Source: Bordetella parapertussis (GTDB lineage: Bacteria; Pseudomonadota; Gammaproteobacteria; Burkholderiales; Thiobacillaceae). From it: 64,000 bases of DNA. The position numbers and the translations under genes were made by a program. Under the pieces are notes generated by a model. The model did not search any database. It saw only the letters and a program-made list of their open reading frames with translations, and was not told the DNA's origin. The stretch covers positions 20,528 to 84,527 of the forward strand of contig CAMDCO010000005.1 in assembly GCA_945890495.1 (NCBI GenBank), given 5' to 3'. This document shows positions 42,301-50,987 of the stretch, piece after piece; position 1 is the stretch's first letter; the number at the start of each line of letters is the position of its first letter.

Positions 42301-42715
42301 ACGGGGCACGGGCCAGTAAGTGCAGAAACCAGCCGTGAAAGGTCGTGATCATCGGCCCCGGCCGCGCCTGTGCCACCCGCTCCAGCAGGCCACGCGCCCT
42401 CGGCAACGCGGCCTCGGCCTCCGTCAGGGAAAGGCCGCGTTCACGCAGGAATGCCAAGACCTGCTCGTCTGCCTCGCAGGCCAGGTACATAAGCCACTCG
42501 TCCAGCCGCGCCCGCATCTCGCCCGCCGCCTTGCGCGTAAAGGTGATTGCCAACAAGGCGGAGGGCGGTTCGCCCGCCAACAAGAGCCGCAACACGCGCG
42601 ACACTAGAAGCCAGGTCTTACCGCTGCCCGCGCAGGCCTCGACAACAAAACTACCTTCGGGATTGAGGGTCTCGATCGGCGTCACCCTGGACGCTTCTGG
42701 TTGTTCAGTGCGCAT
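39368..42715 (-). CDS. AddA/RecB-like UvrD-family helicase-nuclease
   Basis: 1115 residues from ATG 42715 (the 42760 start is inside ygfX). Walker A ACAGSGKTWLLVSRVLRLL, motif Ia ITFTRKAAGEMRARL, motif II LLLDEFQDANPVQW, motif III VFLVGDPKQSIYRFR, motif V MTIHAAKGLEAPIVYL, motif VI LLYVAMTRARQVLVL. The C-terminal RecB nuclease has GRIDRLVRQADGWWILDYKTGG. It would process double-strand breaks with an AddB partner, but no addB is adjacent. A repetitive acidic loop (PGDLEVGLGDLD) lies near residue 930. It overlaps ygfX by 11 bases. Confidence 0.92.
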   Translation of the reverse strand: MRTEQPEASRVTPIETLNPEGSFVVEACAGSGKTWLLVSRVLRLLLAGEPPSALLAITFTRKAAGEMRARLDEWLMYLACEADEQVLAFLRERGLSLTEAEAALPRARGLLERVAQARPGPMITTFHGWFLHLLARAPLVERVPSQILDDTALRIDEAWQTWLETLRHADKVALHAHLQALFAAPDLSLQTLKERLHKFLPVYSDWSAWAEGRGDPVAENLADLAAMLGVRAGEEPLADRVHSVAFQEACREFLPLQAKNGGVRGGERLLRLQQAIDSGAPESFVAALLSTEQEPYRDVKPSKAMEGRLGAAGMARYFELYEFLAEALQQALSRQRDVRALWLQGHWLPLAVDLAAHYQQQKAQRDGLDYSDAEWFAARLLHSPDHADALLARLDARWRHLLLDEFQDANPVQWGILRVWLEAYGADGDRPTVFLVGDPKQSIYRFRRADARLFEAARQFLETHFAARTAAENHTRRCAPAIVDWINQTFLPLGERYPRFTAHMAHALSRPGSCQRLILPTAPAPETPPRQGLRDPLREAIAETPDNRADEAAAVAVHIQGVVGRIEVEFGEVGQIRRRPARYADVLVLCAKRSGLEAFEAAFRAADIPYLTGRRGGLLDALEVEDVLALLRVLVNPEDDLALVQVLRSPIYGCSEADLWLLAHGDGSELAPMGPWLMRLQQSQQQSQREQPGLSNALQRAARQLTAWRAMATRLPPHDVLDRIYHEADLEARYAAALPPDRAPSALANLRALLAQGLQQGGGRYPSLPQFLDRLTALRRKAGDEAPDEAPVAVGDVVRIMTIHAAKGLEAPIVYLIKADEKPDRSVPDILVDWPPDSERPTHFSLMGTKGWFGHGRDALLEADAALAERERYNLLYVAMTRARQVLVLSGRLSGKALQPPEGSWLALVGDREAGPGDLEVGLGDLDREAAGHGASETLYTEPRWLSALPDLKPVGERLAPPAAETEFGIRVHRYLELHDDFEGPALRERLGLSADDFRAVAEAGERMRSSPAARRFFDPAQCLEVRNEMDFVDAAGALGRIDRLVRQADGWWILDYKTGGLNEADLACRSEPHRAQMEAYRAAVMLIYPGQPVQAALLYGDGQVFVMPDSGGNG

Positions 42716-43127
42716 GCGCGCCCCATCGACGCAGCCAGACGCGCAGGCGGCGGAAATCATCGCCGGACAGGCTGTCCGGCAGGATCAAAACGCGGCCTTG
42801 CTTGCCCGGCGGTTGTCCGTCCCCTTGCGCCTTAAGGATCAAGGAGCAATACAGCGGGGTGACATGACTGGCCCCATCCACTTGGCAGGCCACCCATGGG
42901 GCGTCGGGCGCAATCCCTGCGCTGTAGTGCAACACCCCATCGGGATCTGCCCGCAAACGATAACCTCGCAAGGGTGGCAACCCGAACAGCGACGCGCCGA
43001 CCAGCATCGCGGCCAAGCCCTGAACGGCCCAAGGCAGTGCCGCCAAGCCGATCGCCAGCCAAGCCAATCCGTGCAGGCCCCACAAGAGGGCGCGCAAGAT
43101 TCGGGAAGGTGCCACTTCAAAGGACAT
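42705..43127 (-). CDS. YgfX-like (CptA) membrane protein
   Basis: 140 residues from ATG 43127. Two N-terminal helices (LLWGLHGLAWLAIGLAAL and GLAAMLVGASLFG) are followed by the YgfX soluble domain: LRGYRLRADPDG, YCSLILKAQGD and VLILPDSLSGDDFRRLRVWLRR. In E. coli YgfX partners SdhE; it was proposed as a toxin acting on MreB/FtsZ. SdhE is not beside it here; an AddA-like gene follows with overlapping ends. Confidence 0.75.
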   Translation of the reverse strand: MSFEVAPSRILRALLWGLHGLAWLAIGLAALPWAVQGLAAMLVGASLFGLPPLRGYRLRADPDGVLHYSAGIAPDAPWVACQVDGASHVTPLYCSLILKAQGDGQPPGKQGRVLILPDSLSGDDFRRLRVWLRRWGAHAH

Positions 43128-43182
43128 CCGCTCTCCAGACTCCACCGCTACAATGCCAACACCGCACACCAAGGCCTTTCTG

Positions 43183-44640
43183 ATGCCCACCGCCTTACGA
43201 CGCTCCCCGTGCCTCGCCGCTCTATGCCTCGCCGCTCTATGCCTGGGTCTCCCAGCGCAGGCAGCCTTAACCGCGCCCTTACCCTTACCCATCGCTCAGG
43301 CCCTCGCACGCGCCAACATCCCTGCCGAGGCCGTCGGTCTTTGGGTACAACCGAGCGGCCAGACCGAGCCCAGCCTCATCCATCAAGAACAGCACCTCTT
43401 CAACCCGGCCTCGGTGATGAAACTCGTCACCACCCTAGCCGCCCTAGACCGTTTCGGCCCCGCGCACACCTTCCAGACCGAGGTGTTGGTCGATGGCCCG
43501 ATCCAGAACGGCATCTTGGACGGTTCACTCTATATCCGGGGCGGCGGTGATCCCACCCTGACAACCGAGCGCGCTTCCGCCCTGTTGCGCACCCTGCGCG
43601 CCCGTGGACTGCAAACCGTCCGCGGCGATCTGATCCTAGATGACCAGTATTATGCCCTGAGCCTCCCCAACCCGGCCGAATTCGATGGCGCCGCAGAGCG
43701 CCCCTACAACGCTCCACCAGCCGCCTTGCTATTTAATTACAACACCCTGGCCCTGACCTTTACCCCCCAAAATGGGGGCATCGAGGTCCGCGCCGAACCG
43801 CCTATCTTGACTATCAAGGCGGAGGTACGCCTCGGCAATGGGGCCTGCAACGGGTGGCAGGAACGCCTGAAACCGATCATCCAGGGCCACGAGATTCATC
43901 TGCAGGGTGACTATCCCCTGGCCTGTGGCACACGAACGGCTTGGTTCAATCTACTCCCCCCCGCCGACAACAACCGCCTCCATATCGCCAGCCTGTGGCA
44001 AGAACTCGGTGGCCGCCTCGACGGGCAGATCCGCCACGGGACGACCTCGGAGACCGCGCGAAGCCTCCTCAAGTTTGCCTCGCGCCCCTTGGCCGAGATC
44101 GTGCGCGACATCAATAAACACAGCAACAATGTCATGACCCGCATGCTGTTCCTGAATCTGGGTGCCGCCCAGTTTGGGGCCCCTGCCACCCCCGAAAAGG
44201 CGCAACGGGCCGTCGATGCCTGGCTTGCCCAGCGTGGGCTCACCCTACCGGGACTCGTCATGGATAACGGCGCCGGACTGTCCCGCGAGGCCCGCTTGAC
44301 CCCCGCAGGTCTGGGTCAGCTCCTGCACTGGGCCCGTGCACAGCCTTGGTTTTTCGAATTTGCCGCCTCCTTGCCGGCCTTGGGCATCGACGGAACCCTG
44401 CAAAAACGCGCGTCCCCGCCCCACCTGATCGGCCGCGCCTATCTCAAAACCGGGAGCCTGCGCGGGGTTCGCGCCTGGGCCGGTTATCTACAAGACGGAC
44501 GCCATGCTGGGGCCAACGGATGGCACACCTTGGTTCTGATTCTCAACCACCCCAACGCTCAAGAGGCGGGCCCGATCTTGGACAGCCTGCTGAATACGCT
44601 CTCTCCAGCGGACGAATCTAAACGCCCGTCCGGTGATTAA
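43183..44640 (+). CDS. dacB: D-alanyl-D-alanine carboxypeptidase/endopeptidase (PBP4)
   Basis: 485 residues from ATG 43183. An earlier in-frame ATG at 43153 overlaps a possible -10 element TACAAT (43149-43154), so the later start is preferred. A signal peptide (CLAALCLGLPAQA) precedes the penicillin-binding motifs: SxxK in NPASVMKLVTTL, SxN in KHSNNVMTRML and KTG in AYLKTGSLRG. It trims or cleaves peptidoglycan cross-links in the periplasm. It is divergent from ygfX (55 bases). Confidence 0.93.
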   Translation: MPTALRRSPCLAALCLAALCLGLPAQAALTAPLPLPIAQALARANIPAEAVGLWVQPSGQTEPSLIHQEQHLFNPASVMKLVTTLAALDRFGPAHTFQTEVLVDGPIQNGILDGSLYIRGGGDPTLTTERASALLRTLRARGLQTVRGDLILDDQYYALSLPNPAEFDGAAERPYNAPPAALLFNYNTLALTFTPQNGGIEVRAEPPILTIKAEVRLGNGACNGWQERLKPIIQGHEIHLQGDYPLACGTRTAWFNLLPPADNNRLHIASLWQELGGRLDGQIRHGTTSETARSLLKFASRPLAEIVRDINKHSNNVMTRMLFLNLGAAQFGAPATPEKAQRAVDAWLAQRGLTLPGLVMDNGAGLSREARLTPAGLGQLLHWARAQPWFFEFAASLPALGIDGTLQKRASPPHLIGRAYLKTGSLRGVRAWAGYLQDGRHAGANGWHTLVLILNHPNAQEAGPILDSLLNTLSPADESKRPSGD

Positions 44641-44849
44641 TGGCTCTCTAATGCAGCATAACAGCAAACACTTACGCACATTGGGATATACCCTTCGTCC
44701 TCGGCTTCACACAAATACCAAGCCTCTGTCAATTAAATGTAACATATTGTTTTTGCACGATTTAATATTTTGTTCAAATTGTGCGCAAGGGCGTAAGGGC
44801 CTTGATTCGAGAAGGGGTTGAGCGTGTTTAAGTCCTGTTTTGCACAGAC

Positions 44850-44872
44850 TTATCCACAGGATTTGTGGATAA
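44850..44872. promoter_or_regulatory. Two perfect DnaA boxes in inverted arrangement
   Basis: TTATCCACA at 44850-44858 and TGTGGATAA at 44864-44872, both exact consensus, are separated by 5 bases. They lie in the 312-base gap 44641-44952. That gap is unusually AT-rich for this genome between ~44690 and 44790 (AATTAAATGTAACATATTG, ATTTAATATTTTG). No other perfect box is seen, so this is either a DnaA-controlled priA promoter or a minor DnaA-binding locus; oriC is possible but unproven. The rest of the gap holds no gene. Confidence 0.7.
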
Positions 44873-44952
44873 GTTTTTCGTACCAGTCGGGTCAAGCAGT
44901 TCGCTCGTCTTCGAAGAATTTACTTTAACTTGGATAGGGTGTTGGCTGGTTT

Positions 44953-47136
44953 ATGACGCAGCGCATTGCACAGGTCGCCATTGACATCCCTCTGGCTCGT
45001 CTTTTTGACTATCGAACGAACGACGCCGAACCCGGCGATGTGGGACGGCGGGTCATCGTACCCTTCGGCAAGGGCCGTGCAGAAAGTTTGCAGGTCGGGA
45101 TTCTGGTCGCCCTCGTGGAACCGGGCGAGCTCGATGATGCTGCCTTAGAGGCGACGCTAAAACCCCTGCACCGCATTGATCGCGACCTCGCTCCCCTGCC
45201 GGTCGATCTGATCGAGATGGCCCGCTTTGCGGCAGACTATTATCAGTTTCCCCTCGGTGCCACCCTGCTAGCGCTCCTGCCTCCCGCCCTGCGCCAGCCG
45301 CGTTTTCGCTTGCCGCCACCGCCCGCCTATCGGCTGACCGAGGCCGGGCGGCAGCACAGCGCGACCCTCAAATCCAACGCCCACGCCCAGCAAGCCTTGG
45401 CGGCCCAACTGGACAGTGGGGCACAACCCCGGGAAGCGCTCAAGCCCTTCAATACACTACTCACCCGCTGGCTCCGGGAAGGCTGGGTGGAGGCCTGCCT
45501 CCCGACGCGCGATAGCACCCCCGCCGTCTCGCCCCCTCTGACCGACGAACAGGCGACAACGCTGGCCTCCCTGCGCCAATCTCATGGCTTCGGGGTCCAT
45601 CTCATCCACGGGATTACCGGCAGCGGCAAGACCGAGATCTACCTGCAACGCAGCGCCGATTTTATGGCCGCAGGTCAACAGGTCCTTATTCTGGTCCCGG
45701 AGATCCATCTCACGCCGCAATTCACCGAGCGGATCCTGCACCGCTTTCCCGATCGGCGCGTCGTCCTGCTACACAGCTTGCTGGCCGATGGCGAACGCTT
45801 GGCGGCCTGGCTGGCCTGCTTGAATGGCGAAGCGGATATTGTCCTCGGCACCCGACTCGCCCTCTTCGCGCCGCTGACCCGCCTGGGCCTGATCGTGGTC
45901 GATGAAGAACACGACACCTCCTATAAACAAGGCGAGGGCCTGCGCTATTCGGCCCGTGATCTGGCCATCTGGCGCGCCCGCCAGTCCCATGCCCAGATCC
46001 TCCTGGGCTCTGCAACCCCCTCGCTAGAAACCTGGCATAACGCCCAACGCGGCCGCTATCAGCGGCACACCCTGGCCACACGAGCCGTACGCGGGGCCGC
46101 CCTGCCCGAAATTCGCCTCGTTGATTCTCGCACCGACCGGCCACGCCAAGGCCTGTCGCGCACCCTCACCGAGGCCCTTGAGGCCGGTCTCAAGCGCGGC
46201 GAACAAAGCCTGGTTTTCATCAATCGGCGCGGCTATGCCCCGGCCCTGATCTGCCAGGCCTGCCAGCATATTGTCGACTGCCCCCGCTGTACCGCGCATC
46301 AAGTCCTCCACCGAGGCCCGCCCGGCGACCGTCTACTCTGCCACCACTGCGGCCATGAGCAGTCGGTCCCGCCGGCCTGTCCGAGCTGTGGCTCGCATGA
46401 TCTGCGTGCGGGTGGACAAGGCACACAACGGGTGGAAGAAACCCTCGCCGAACGCTTTCCCGAGGCACGCATCCTGCGTGTCGATCGCGATAGCACCCGC
46501 CGAAAAGGGGCCTTTGCCGCCATGCGCGAGGCCATCCAGCGCCACGAGGTTGACCTCATCGTCGGCACCCAGATCCTGGCCAAGGGCCACGACTTCCCAG
46601 ACCTCACTCAAGTCGGCGTAATCGGTGTCGACTACGCCTTGCAGGCCCCCGATTTTCGCGCCAGTGAGCGTCTTTTCGCCCAGCTCATGCAAGTCAGCGG
46701 GCGCGCCGGGCGGGCTGAAAAACCCGGCACCGTCTGGATCCAAACCGACTGGCCGCAGCACCCCCTCTTCGTCGCGCTACGCCACCACGACTATGCGGGC
46801 TTTGCCCAGCACACCTTGCGCGAACGACGCGAGTCCGGCCTGCCGCCTTTCATGCATCTGGCCATATTGCGCGCCGAGGCCGCCCACATGACCTCAACAA
46901 TGGCCTTTCTGGAGGCCGCCAAGGCCTGTCTTCCCAGCCCCGACCCCGTCCTTCTGTTCGACCCGGTCCCCGCCCTCATAACGCGCATTGCCCATCACGA
47001 ACGCGCCCAGATGTTAGTGCAATCGACTCACCGCGAGGCCCTGCAGGCCTACCTGCAACGCTGGGTCACGCTGTTAAAAACCCTGCCGACGCGAGGCGTG
47101 CGCTGGTCGCTGGATGTGGATCCGGCCGAATTCTAG
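44953..47136 (+). CDS. priA: Primosomal replication restart helicase PriA
   Basis: 727 residues. The N-terminal DNA-binding domain (VAIDIPLARLFDYRTND) is followed by Walker A GITGSGKTEIYLQ, the DEEH box IVVDEEHDTSYKQGEGLRYSARDLA, and LLGSATPSLET. Two zinc-knuckle pairs follow: CQACQHIVDCPRC and CHHCGHEQSVPPACPSCG. Helicase motif V/VI is GTQILAKGHDFPDLTQVGV and QVSGRAGRAEKPG. It restarts stalled forks. It follows a DnaA-box pair. Confidence 0.97.
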   Translation: MTQRIAQVAIDIPLARLFDYRTNDAEPGDVGRRVIVPFGKGRAESLQVGILVALVEPGELDDAALEATLKPLHRIDRDLAPLPVDLIEMARFAADYYQFPLGATLLALLPPALRQPRFRLPPPPAYRLTEAGRQHSATLKSNAHAQQALAAQLDSGAQPREALKPFNTLLTRWLREGWVEACLPTRDSTPAVSPPLTDEQATTLASLRQSHGFGVHLIHGITGSGKTEIYLQRSADFMAAGQQVLILVPEIHLTPQFTERILHRFPDRRVVLLHSLLADGERLAAWLACLNGEADIVLGTRLALFAPLTRLGLIVVDEEHDTSYKQGEGLRYSARDLAIWRARQSHAQILLGSATPSLETWHNAQRGRYQRHTLATRAVRGAALPEIRLVDSRTDRPRQGLSRTLTEALEAGLKRGEQSLVFINRRGYAPALICQACQHIVDCPRCTAHQVLHRGPPGDRLLCHHCGHEQSVPPACPSCGSHDLRAGGQGTQRVEETLAERFPEARILRVDRDSTRRKGAFAAMREAIQRHEVDLIVGTQILAKGHDFPDLTQVGVIGVDYALQAPDFRASERLFAQLMQVSGRAGRAEKPGTVWIQTDWPQHPLFVALRHHDYAGFAQHTLRERRESGLPPFMHLAILRAEAAHMTSTMAFLEAAKACLPSPDPVLLFDPVPALITRIAHHERAQMLVQSTHREALQAYLQRWVTLLKTLPTRGVRWSLDVDPAEF

Positions 47137-47190
47137 TAACCCGCGCCAGGGGCTGTCGAGGCTATAATCGCGCAACCTTAAGGCTGCGCC

Positions 47191-48921
47191 ATGACCTATC
47201 TCGATCCCAAACACCAACTTTCCCTTGCCTTTGCCCGCGCCCGTGATCACATTGCGCCCGGCAGCGATGCCGCCATCACCATTGAGCGCCCGCGCCAGGC
47301 CAGCCATGGCGATCACGCCTGCAACCTGGCGATGCAACTGGCCAAGGCCCTGAAACGCAACCCGCGCGAGGTCGCTGCCGAACTGCTTGCCGCGCTCGAT
47401 TCGCCCGTGATCGCACGCGCCGAGATCGCCGGTCCCGGCTTCATCAATCTCTTCCTTCATCCCAGCGCGCGCCAAGCCATCGTCCCGCACATCCTCGCCG
47501 CCGGTGCCAACTTTGGCCGTAGCGCAACCGGTGCCGGACAATCCATCCAAGTCGAATTTGTCTCTGCCAACCCGACGGGCCCGTTGCATGTCGGCCACGG
47601 GCGCGGCGCGGCGTTTGGTGCCAGCCTGGCCAATGTGCTCGACTTTGCCGGCTACACGGTCGCGCGTGAATACTATGTCAACGACGCCGGCCGGCAGATG
47701 GACATCCTGGCGCTGTCCACCTGGCTACGCTATCTGGAATTACAGGGCGAGACGCTGGCCTTCCCACCCAACGCCTATCAGGGCGACTATGTGCGCGACA
47801 TGGCGCGCGGCATTCAGTCGGCCCATGGCGACCGCTACCGCCGCGCCGCTGCCGAGGTTTATGCCAGCGCACCGGATGTGGCAACCGATCCGGATTCGCA
47901 TCTCGATCACCTCATCGCCCGCGCCAAGGCCCTGCTCGGTGCCGATTATGACTTCGTGCACGGCTACGCCCTCACCGAACAACTGGGCGATTGCCGCAAC
48001 GACCTGACCGAATTTGGCGTCACCTTCGATCACTGGTATTCCGAACGCACCCTGCATGACGCCGGGCTGATCGACAAGGCCGTGGCACAACTTCAGCAAC
48101 ACAAGCACATCTACGAACAAGATGGCGCGCTGTGGTTCCGCTCCACCGCCTTTGGCGACGAAAAGGATCGCGTGGTCAAGCGCGACAACGGCATCTACAC
48201 CTATTTCGCCGCTGACATTGCCTATCACCTCAACAAGTTCGAGCGCGGTTTTGATCGTGTCATCGACATCTGGGGTGCCGATCACCACGGCTACATCGCG
48301 CGCGTCAAAGGCGCCCTGACCGCCGCCGGGGCCGATGCCGAACGCCTGACCGTAGCCCTGGTGCAATTCGCCGTGCTCTACCGCGACGGCCAGAAGGTGC
48401 CCATGTCCACCCGTTCGGGCCAGTTCGTCACCCTGCGCGAACTGCGCCACGAAGTGGGCAACGACGCCTGCCGCTTCTTCTATGTGCTGCGTAAATCCGA
48501 GCAACACCTGGACTTTGACCTCGACCTCGCCAAGAGCCAATCGAACGAAAATCCGGTCTATTACATCCAGTACGCCCATGCGCGCATCTGTCGCGTATTG
48601 GCCGCTTGGGACGGCAACCGCAGCGATCTGGCCCAGGCCGATATGAGCCTGCTGTCTGAACCCCAGGCCCTAGCCTTGCTGGAACGGCTGGCCGAGTTCC
48701 CGGCCATGTGCGCCGATGCCGGACGCGATTTCGCACCGCATAGCGTGGCCTACTATCTAAAAGACTTGGCCGCTGACCTGCATGGTTTTTATACGGCCTG
48801 CCAGTTCTTGGTCGATGACGAAGCCCTGAAGAACGCCCGCCTAGCCTTAATTACCGCGACGCAGCAGACCCTGCGCAGCGGCCTCGCGCTGCTCGGCGTT
48901 TCAGCACCGGACTCCATGTAA
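47191..48921 (+). CDS. argS: Arginyl-tRNA synthetase
   Basis: 576 residues, class I. It has the HIGH motif in NPTGPLHVGHGRGAAFGASL and an N-terminal Add1 domain. YYVNDAGRQMDILALS is conserved. A KMSxR-like loop is KVPMSTRSGQFVTLRELRHEVG. C-terminal anticodon-binding helices end SGLALLGVSAPDSM. The priA-argS-SPOR-dsbA order is shared with many proteobacteria. Confidence 0.97.
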   Translation: MTYLDPKHQLSLAFARARDHIAPGSDAAITIERPRQASHGDHACNLAMQLAKALKRNPREVAAELLAALDSPVIARAEIAGPGFINLFLHPSARQAIVPHILAAGANFGRSATGAGQSIQVEFVSANPTGPLHVGHGRGAAFGASLANVLDFAGYTVAREYYVNDAGRQMDILALSTWLRYLELQGETLAFPPNAYQGDYVRDMARGIQSAHGDRYRRAAAEVYASAPDVATDPDSHLDHLIARAKALLGADYDFVHGYALTEQLGDCRNDLTEFGVTFDHWYSERTLHDAGLIDKAVAQLQQHKHIYEQDGALWFRSTAFGDEKDRVVKRDNGIYTYFAADIAYHLNKFERGFDRVIDIWGADHHGYIARVKGALTAAGADAERLTVALVQFAVLYRDGQKVPMSTRSGQFVTLRELRHEVGNDACRFFYVLRKSEQHLDFDLDLAKSQSNENPVYYIQYAHARICRVLAAWDGNRSDLAQADMSLLSEPQALALLERLAEFPAMCADAGRDFAPHSVAYYLKDLAADLHGFYTACQFLVDDEALKNARLALITATQQTLRSGLALLGVSAPDSM

Positions 48922-48927
48922 ACCCTC

Positions 48928-49593
48928 ATGGCGCGGCGCGACTTCAAAACCGCTACCCACACCCCCGCCGCCCATGGCCGCAAATCTGGGCGTGGCACCC
49001 TGATCATCTTGGTTGCTGGCATGGCCTTAGGGATTGTCCTCACCCTTGCCATCACCCAGTGGCTGGCCTCAAAACCGGAAGCAGAAACGCCCGCCCCGGC
49101 GCCCAAGATCCCCTCGACCAAGGACCCGGCGCCCAAGCATCGTCCCCCGCCCAAGCCCAACCCCGCGCCGATGGAAAGCATTTCGCCCTCGCCCAAGGCC
49201 CCTGCGGCCCGCGTTGTGCCCCCCGTCACGGCGACCGTCTCCGCTGCGCGTCCGGCCGCGGCCGCCCCGATCAGTAAACCGACCCCAAAGACCGACACTA
49301 TCGAGGACGTCTTTGTCAGAAATAAGACGCCGACCCTCTCCCCTCCGATTAAGCCGCGTGAGATCTGGTGGTTACAGATCGCCGCCCTGCGCAAGGAAGA
49401 GGATGCCCGCCGCCTGCGAGGCCGCCTGTTACTCCTCAATCTGGATGTCGTCATTAGCCCCAGCAACGATGGCACAACCTACCGCGTCCGGGTTGGCCCC
49501 TACAAGACCGAGGCCTTGGCTCGCGAGAGCGAGGGCCTGCTCAACCGCAACAATCTCACCCCCCGTCTTATCAAAGAGCCGGTGTTTCCCTAG
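48928..49593 (+). CDS. SPOR-domain (FtsN-like) membrane protein
   Basis: 221 residues. A short cytoplasmic N-terminus (ARRDFKTATHTP) and one membrane helix (TLIILVAGMALGIVLTLAITQWL) precede a Pro/Ala/Lys-rich periplasmic linker. The SPOR domain covers residues ~150-221 (EIWWLQIAALRKEEDARRLRGRLLLLNLDVV, YRVRVGPYKTEALARESEGLL). SPOR binds denuded glycan strands at the septum. Topology matches FtsN, though similarity in the linker is nil. Confidence 0.85.
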   Translation: MARRDFKTATHTPAAHGRKSGRGTLIILVAGMALGIVLTLAITQWLASKPEAETPAPAPKIPSTKDPAPKHRPPPKPNPAPMESISPSPKAPAARVVPPVTATVSAARPAAAAPISKPTPKTDTIEDVFVRNKTPTLSPPIKPREIWWLQIAALRKEEDARRLRGRLLLLNLDVVISPSNDGTTYRVRVGPYKTEALARESEGLLNRNNLTPRLIKEPVFP

Positions 49594-49627
49594 CCCCCTT
49601 GATTCATAGCCACCTGCCGAGGCCCTC

Positions 49628-50269
49628 ATGTCCCACCCCTTTTTGCGCCCCTTGATCACCCTGTTCCTGACGCTCTGCACTGCGTTGAGCCTATCGGCCC
49701 ACGCCGCCCAACTGGGCAAGGACTATATCGAGATCAAGCCCGCCCATGCCACCACCACACCGGGCAAGGTCGAGGTACTCGAATTTTTCTGGTACGGCTG
49801 CCCACACTGCTATCAGTTGGAGCCCGAACTCCTCCTGTGGGCCAAGAAACTGCCGCGCAATGTGACGCTCATCCGTCAACCGGCGGTGCTGGGCGAGAGC
49901 TGGATGACCCTGACCCAGGCGTATTACGCGCTAGATAGCCTGGGCGAGATCCCGCGCCTGCATGGCCCCCTCTTCAACGCCCTCCACAACGAAGGGCGCC
50001 GCTTCAACACACCCGAAAGTGTGATCAGCTGGGCCACCCCCCACGGTGTGAATCCGGACAAACTAAAGGCCGCCTTCCAATCCTTCAGCGTCCATACCAA
50101 GGCCAACCGCGCCAAGCAAATCAGCCAGGAATACCGGCTGGATGGGGTGCCTGCCCTCGTCATTAACGGCAAGTACCTGACCTCTCCGTCCATGGCCGGC
50201 AGCTATGCGGGGGTGCTACGGGTCGCGGATGAATTGATTGCCCAAGAACTCAAAAATCTGGGTAAATAA
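49628..50269 (+). CDS. dsbA: Thiol:disulfide interchange protein DsbA
   Basis: 213 residues with a signal peptide (LFLTLCTALSLSAHAA). The active site is EFFWYGCPHCYQLEP (CPHC). The cis-Pro loop is RLDGVPALVINGKYLTS. It oxidises cysteines in exported proteins. Located after the SPOR gene as in related genomes; dsbB is not in view. Confidence 0.95.
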   Translation: MSHPFLRPLITLFLTLCTALSLSAHAAQLGKDYIEIKPAHATTTPGKVEVLEFFWYGCPHCYQLEPELLLWAKKLPRNVTLIRQPAVLGESWMTLTQAYYALDSLGEIPRLHGPLFNALHNEGRRFNTPESVISWATPHGVNPDKLKAAFQSFSVHTKANRAKQISQEYRLDGVPALVINGKYLTSPSMAGSYAGVLRVADELIAQELKNLGK

Positions 50270-50351
50270 CTCCGTGCGCGGAGAGGCCCCCCTTATTGCC
50301 CGCGCATCCGTTATGATCCACATGTACTAATCGAAGTAAGGATCACTGACC

Positions 50352-50987
50352 GTGACAAACATTCGTGTCCTGATCATTGACGACCACCCCTTGCTACGCA
50401 TGGGTATCCGCGGCCTGATCGAAGCGAGCCCCGACTTGGAAGTGGCGGCTGATTGCGCCGACTTGGCCAGCGCACGCGCTTGGCTGGAAACCGCGCGCGC
50501 CGATGTCGCCATCGTCGATCGCAGCCTGCCGGATGGTGACGGTCTCGAACTCCTTCCGACCCTGAAGGCGCAGGGCACCAAGACCATTATCCTGACCGTG
50601 GAAGACGACGATGTCGAGATTCGCGCCGCCGTTGAGGCCGGCGTGGACGGCTACCTGCTCAAGTCCTCCGACAGCGATCAGATCCTCATGGCCATCAGCA
50701 TGGTCCTCAAGGACAGCACCGCATTCCCGTCCCACATCCTGCAAAAACTGACGAATGGGCAGGTCGATGCACCGCTTGCACGCCTGTCGGCACGCGAAAT
50801 CGAGATCGCCGAATCGGTCGCAGAGGGCCTCAGCAACAAGGTCATCGGCGCCCGCCTGCATCTGTCCGACAACACCGTGCGCAACCATCTGGCCCACATC
50901 ATGCAAAAGCTTGGCCTGCATAATCGCGTTCAGGTCGCCACCCTCATGTTGCAGCATATCCGCCGCAAACAAAGCCCGCCTCGGTAA
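50352..50987 (+). CDS. NarL/LuxR-type response regulator
   Basis: 211 residues from a GTG start at 50352. The receiver has VLIIDDHPLLRMGI with phospho-Asp in VAIVDRSLPDGDGLELL and Lys in GYLLKSSDSDQ. The C-terminal LuxR HTH is ARLSAREIEIAESVAEGLSNKVIGARLHLSDNTVRNHLAHIMQKLG. It is an orphan regulator: no kinase gene is adjacent. It overlaps nadD by one base (TAATG). Target unknown. Confidence 0.93.
   Translation: MTNIRVLIIDDHPLLRMGIRGLIEASPDLEVAADCADLASARAWLETARADVAIVDRSLPDGDGLELLPTLKAQGTKTIILTVEDDDVEIRAAVEAGVDGYLLKSSDSDQILMAISMVLKDSTAFPSHILQKLTNGQVDAPLARLSAREIEIAESVAEGLSNKVIGARLHLSDNTVRNHLAHIMQKLGLHNRVQVATLMLQHIRRKQSPPR

Noticed and set aside
44641-44952. Calling this gap the chromosomal origin
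   Set aside because: Only two DnaA boxes are found, and dnaA, dnaN, gidA and parAB are not nearby; kept as a DnaA-binding locus only.
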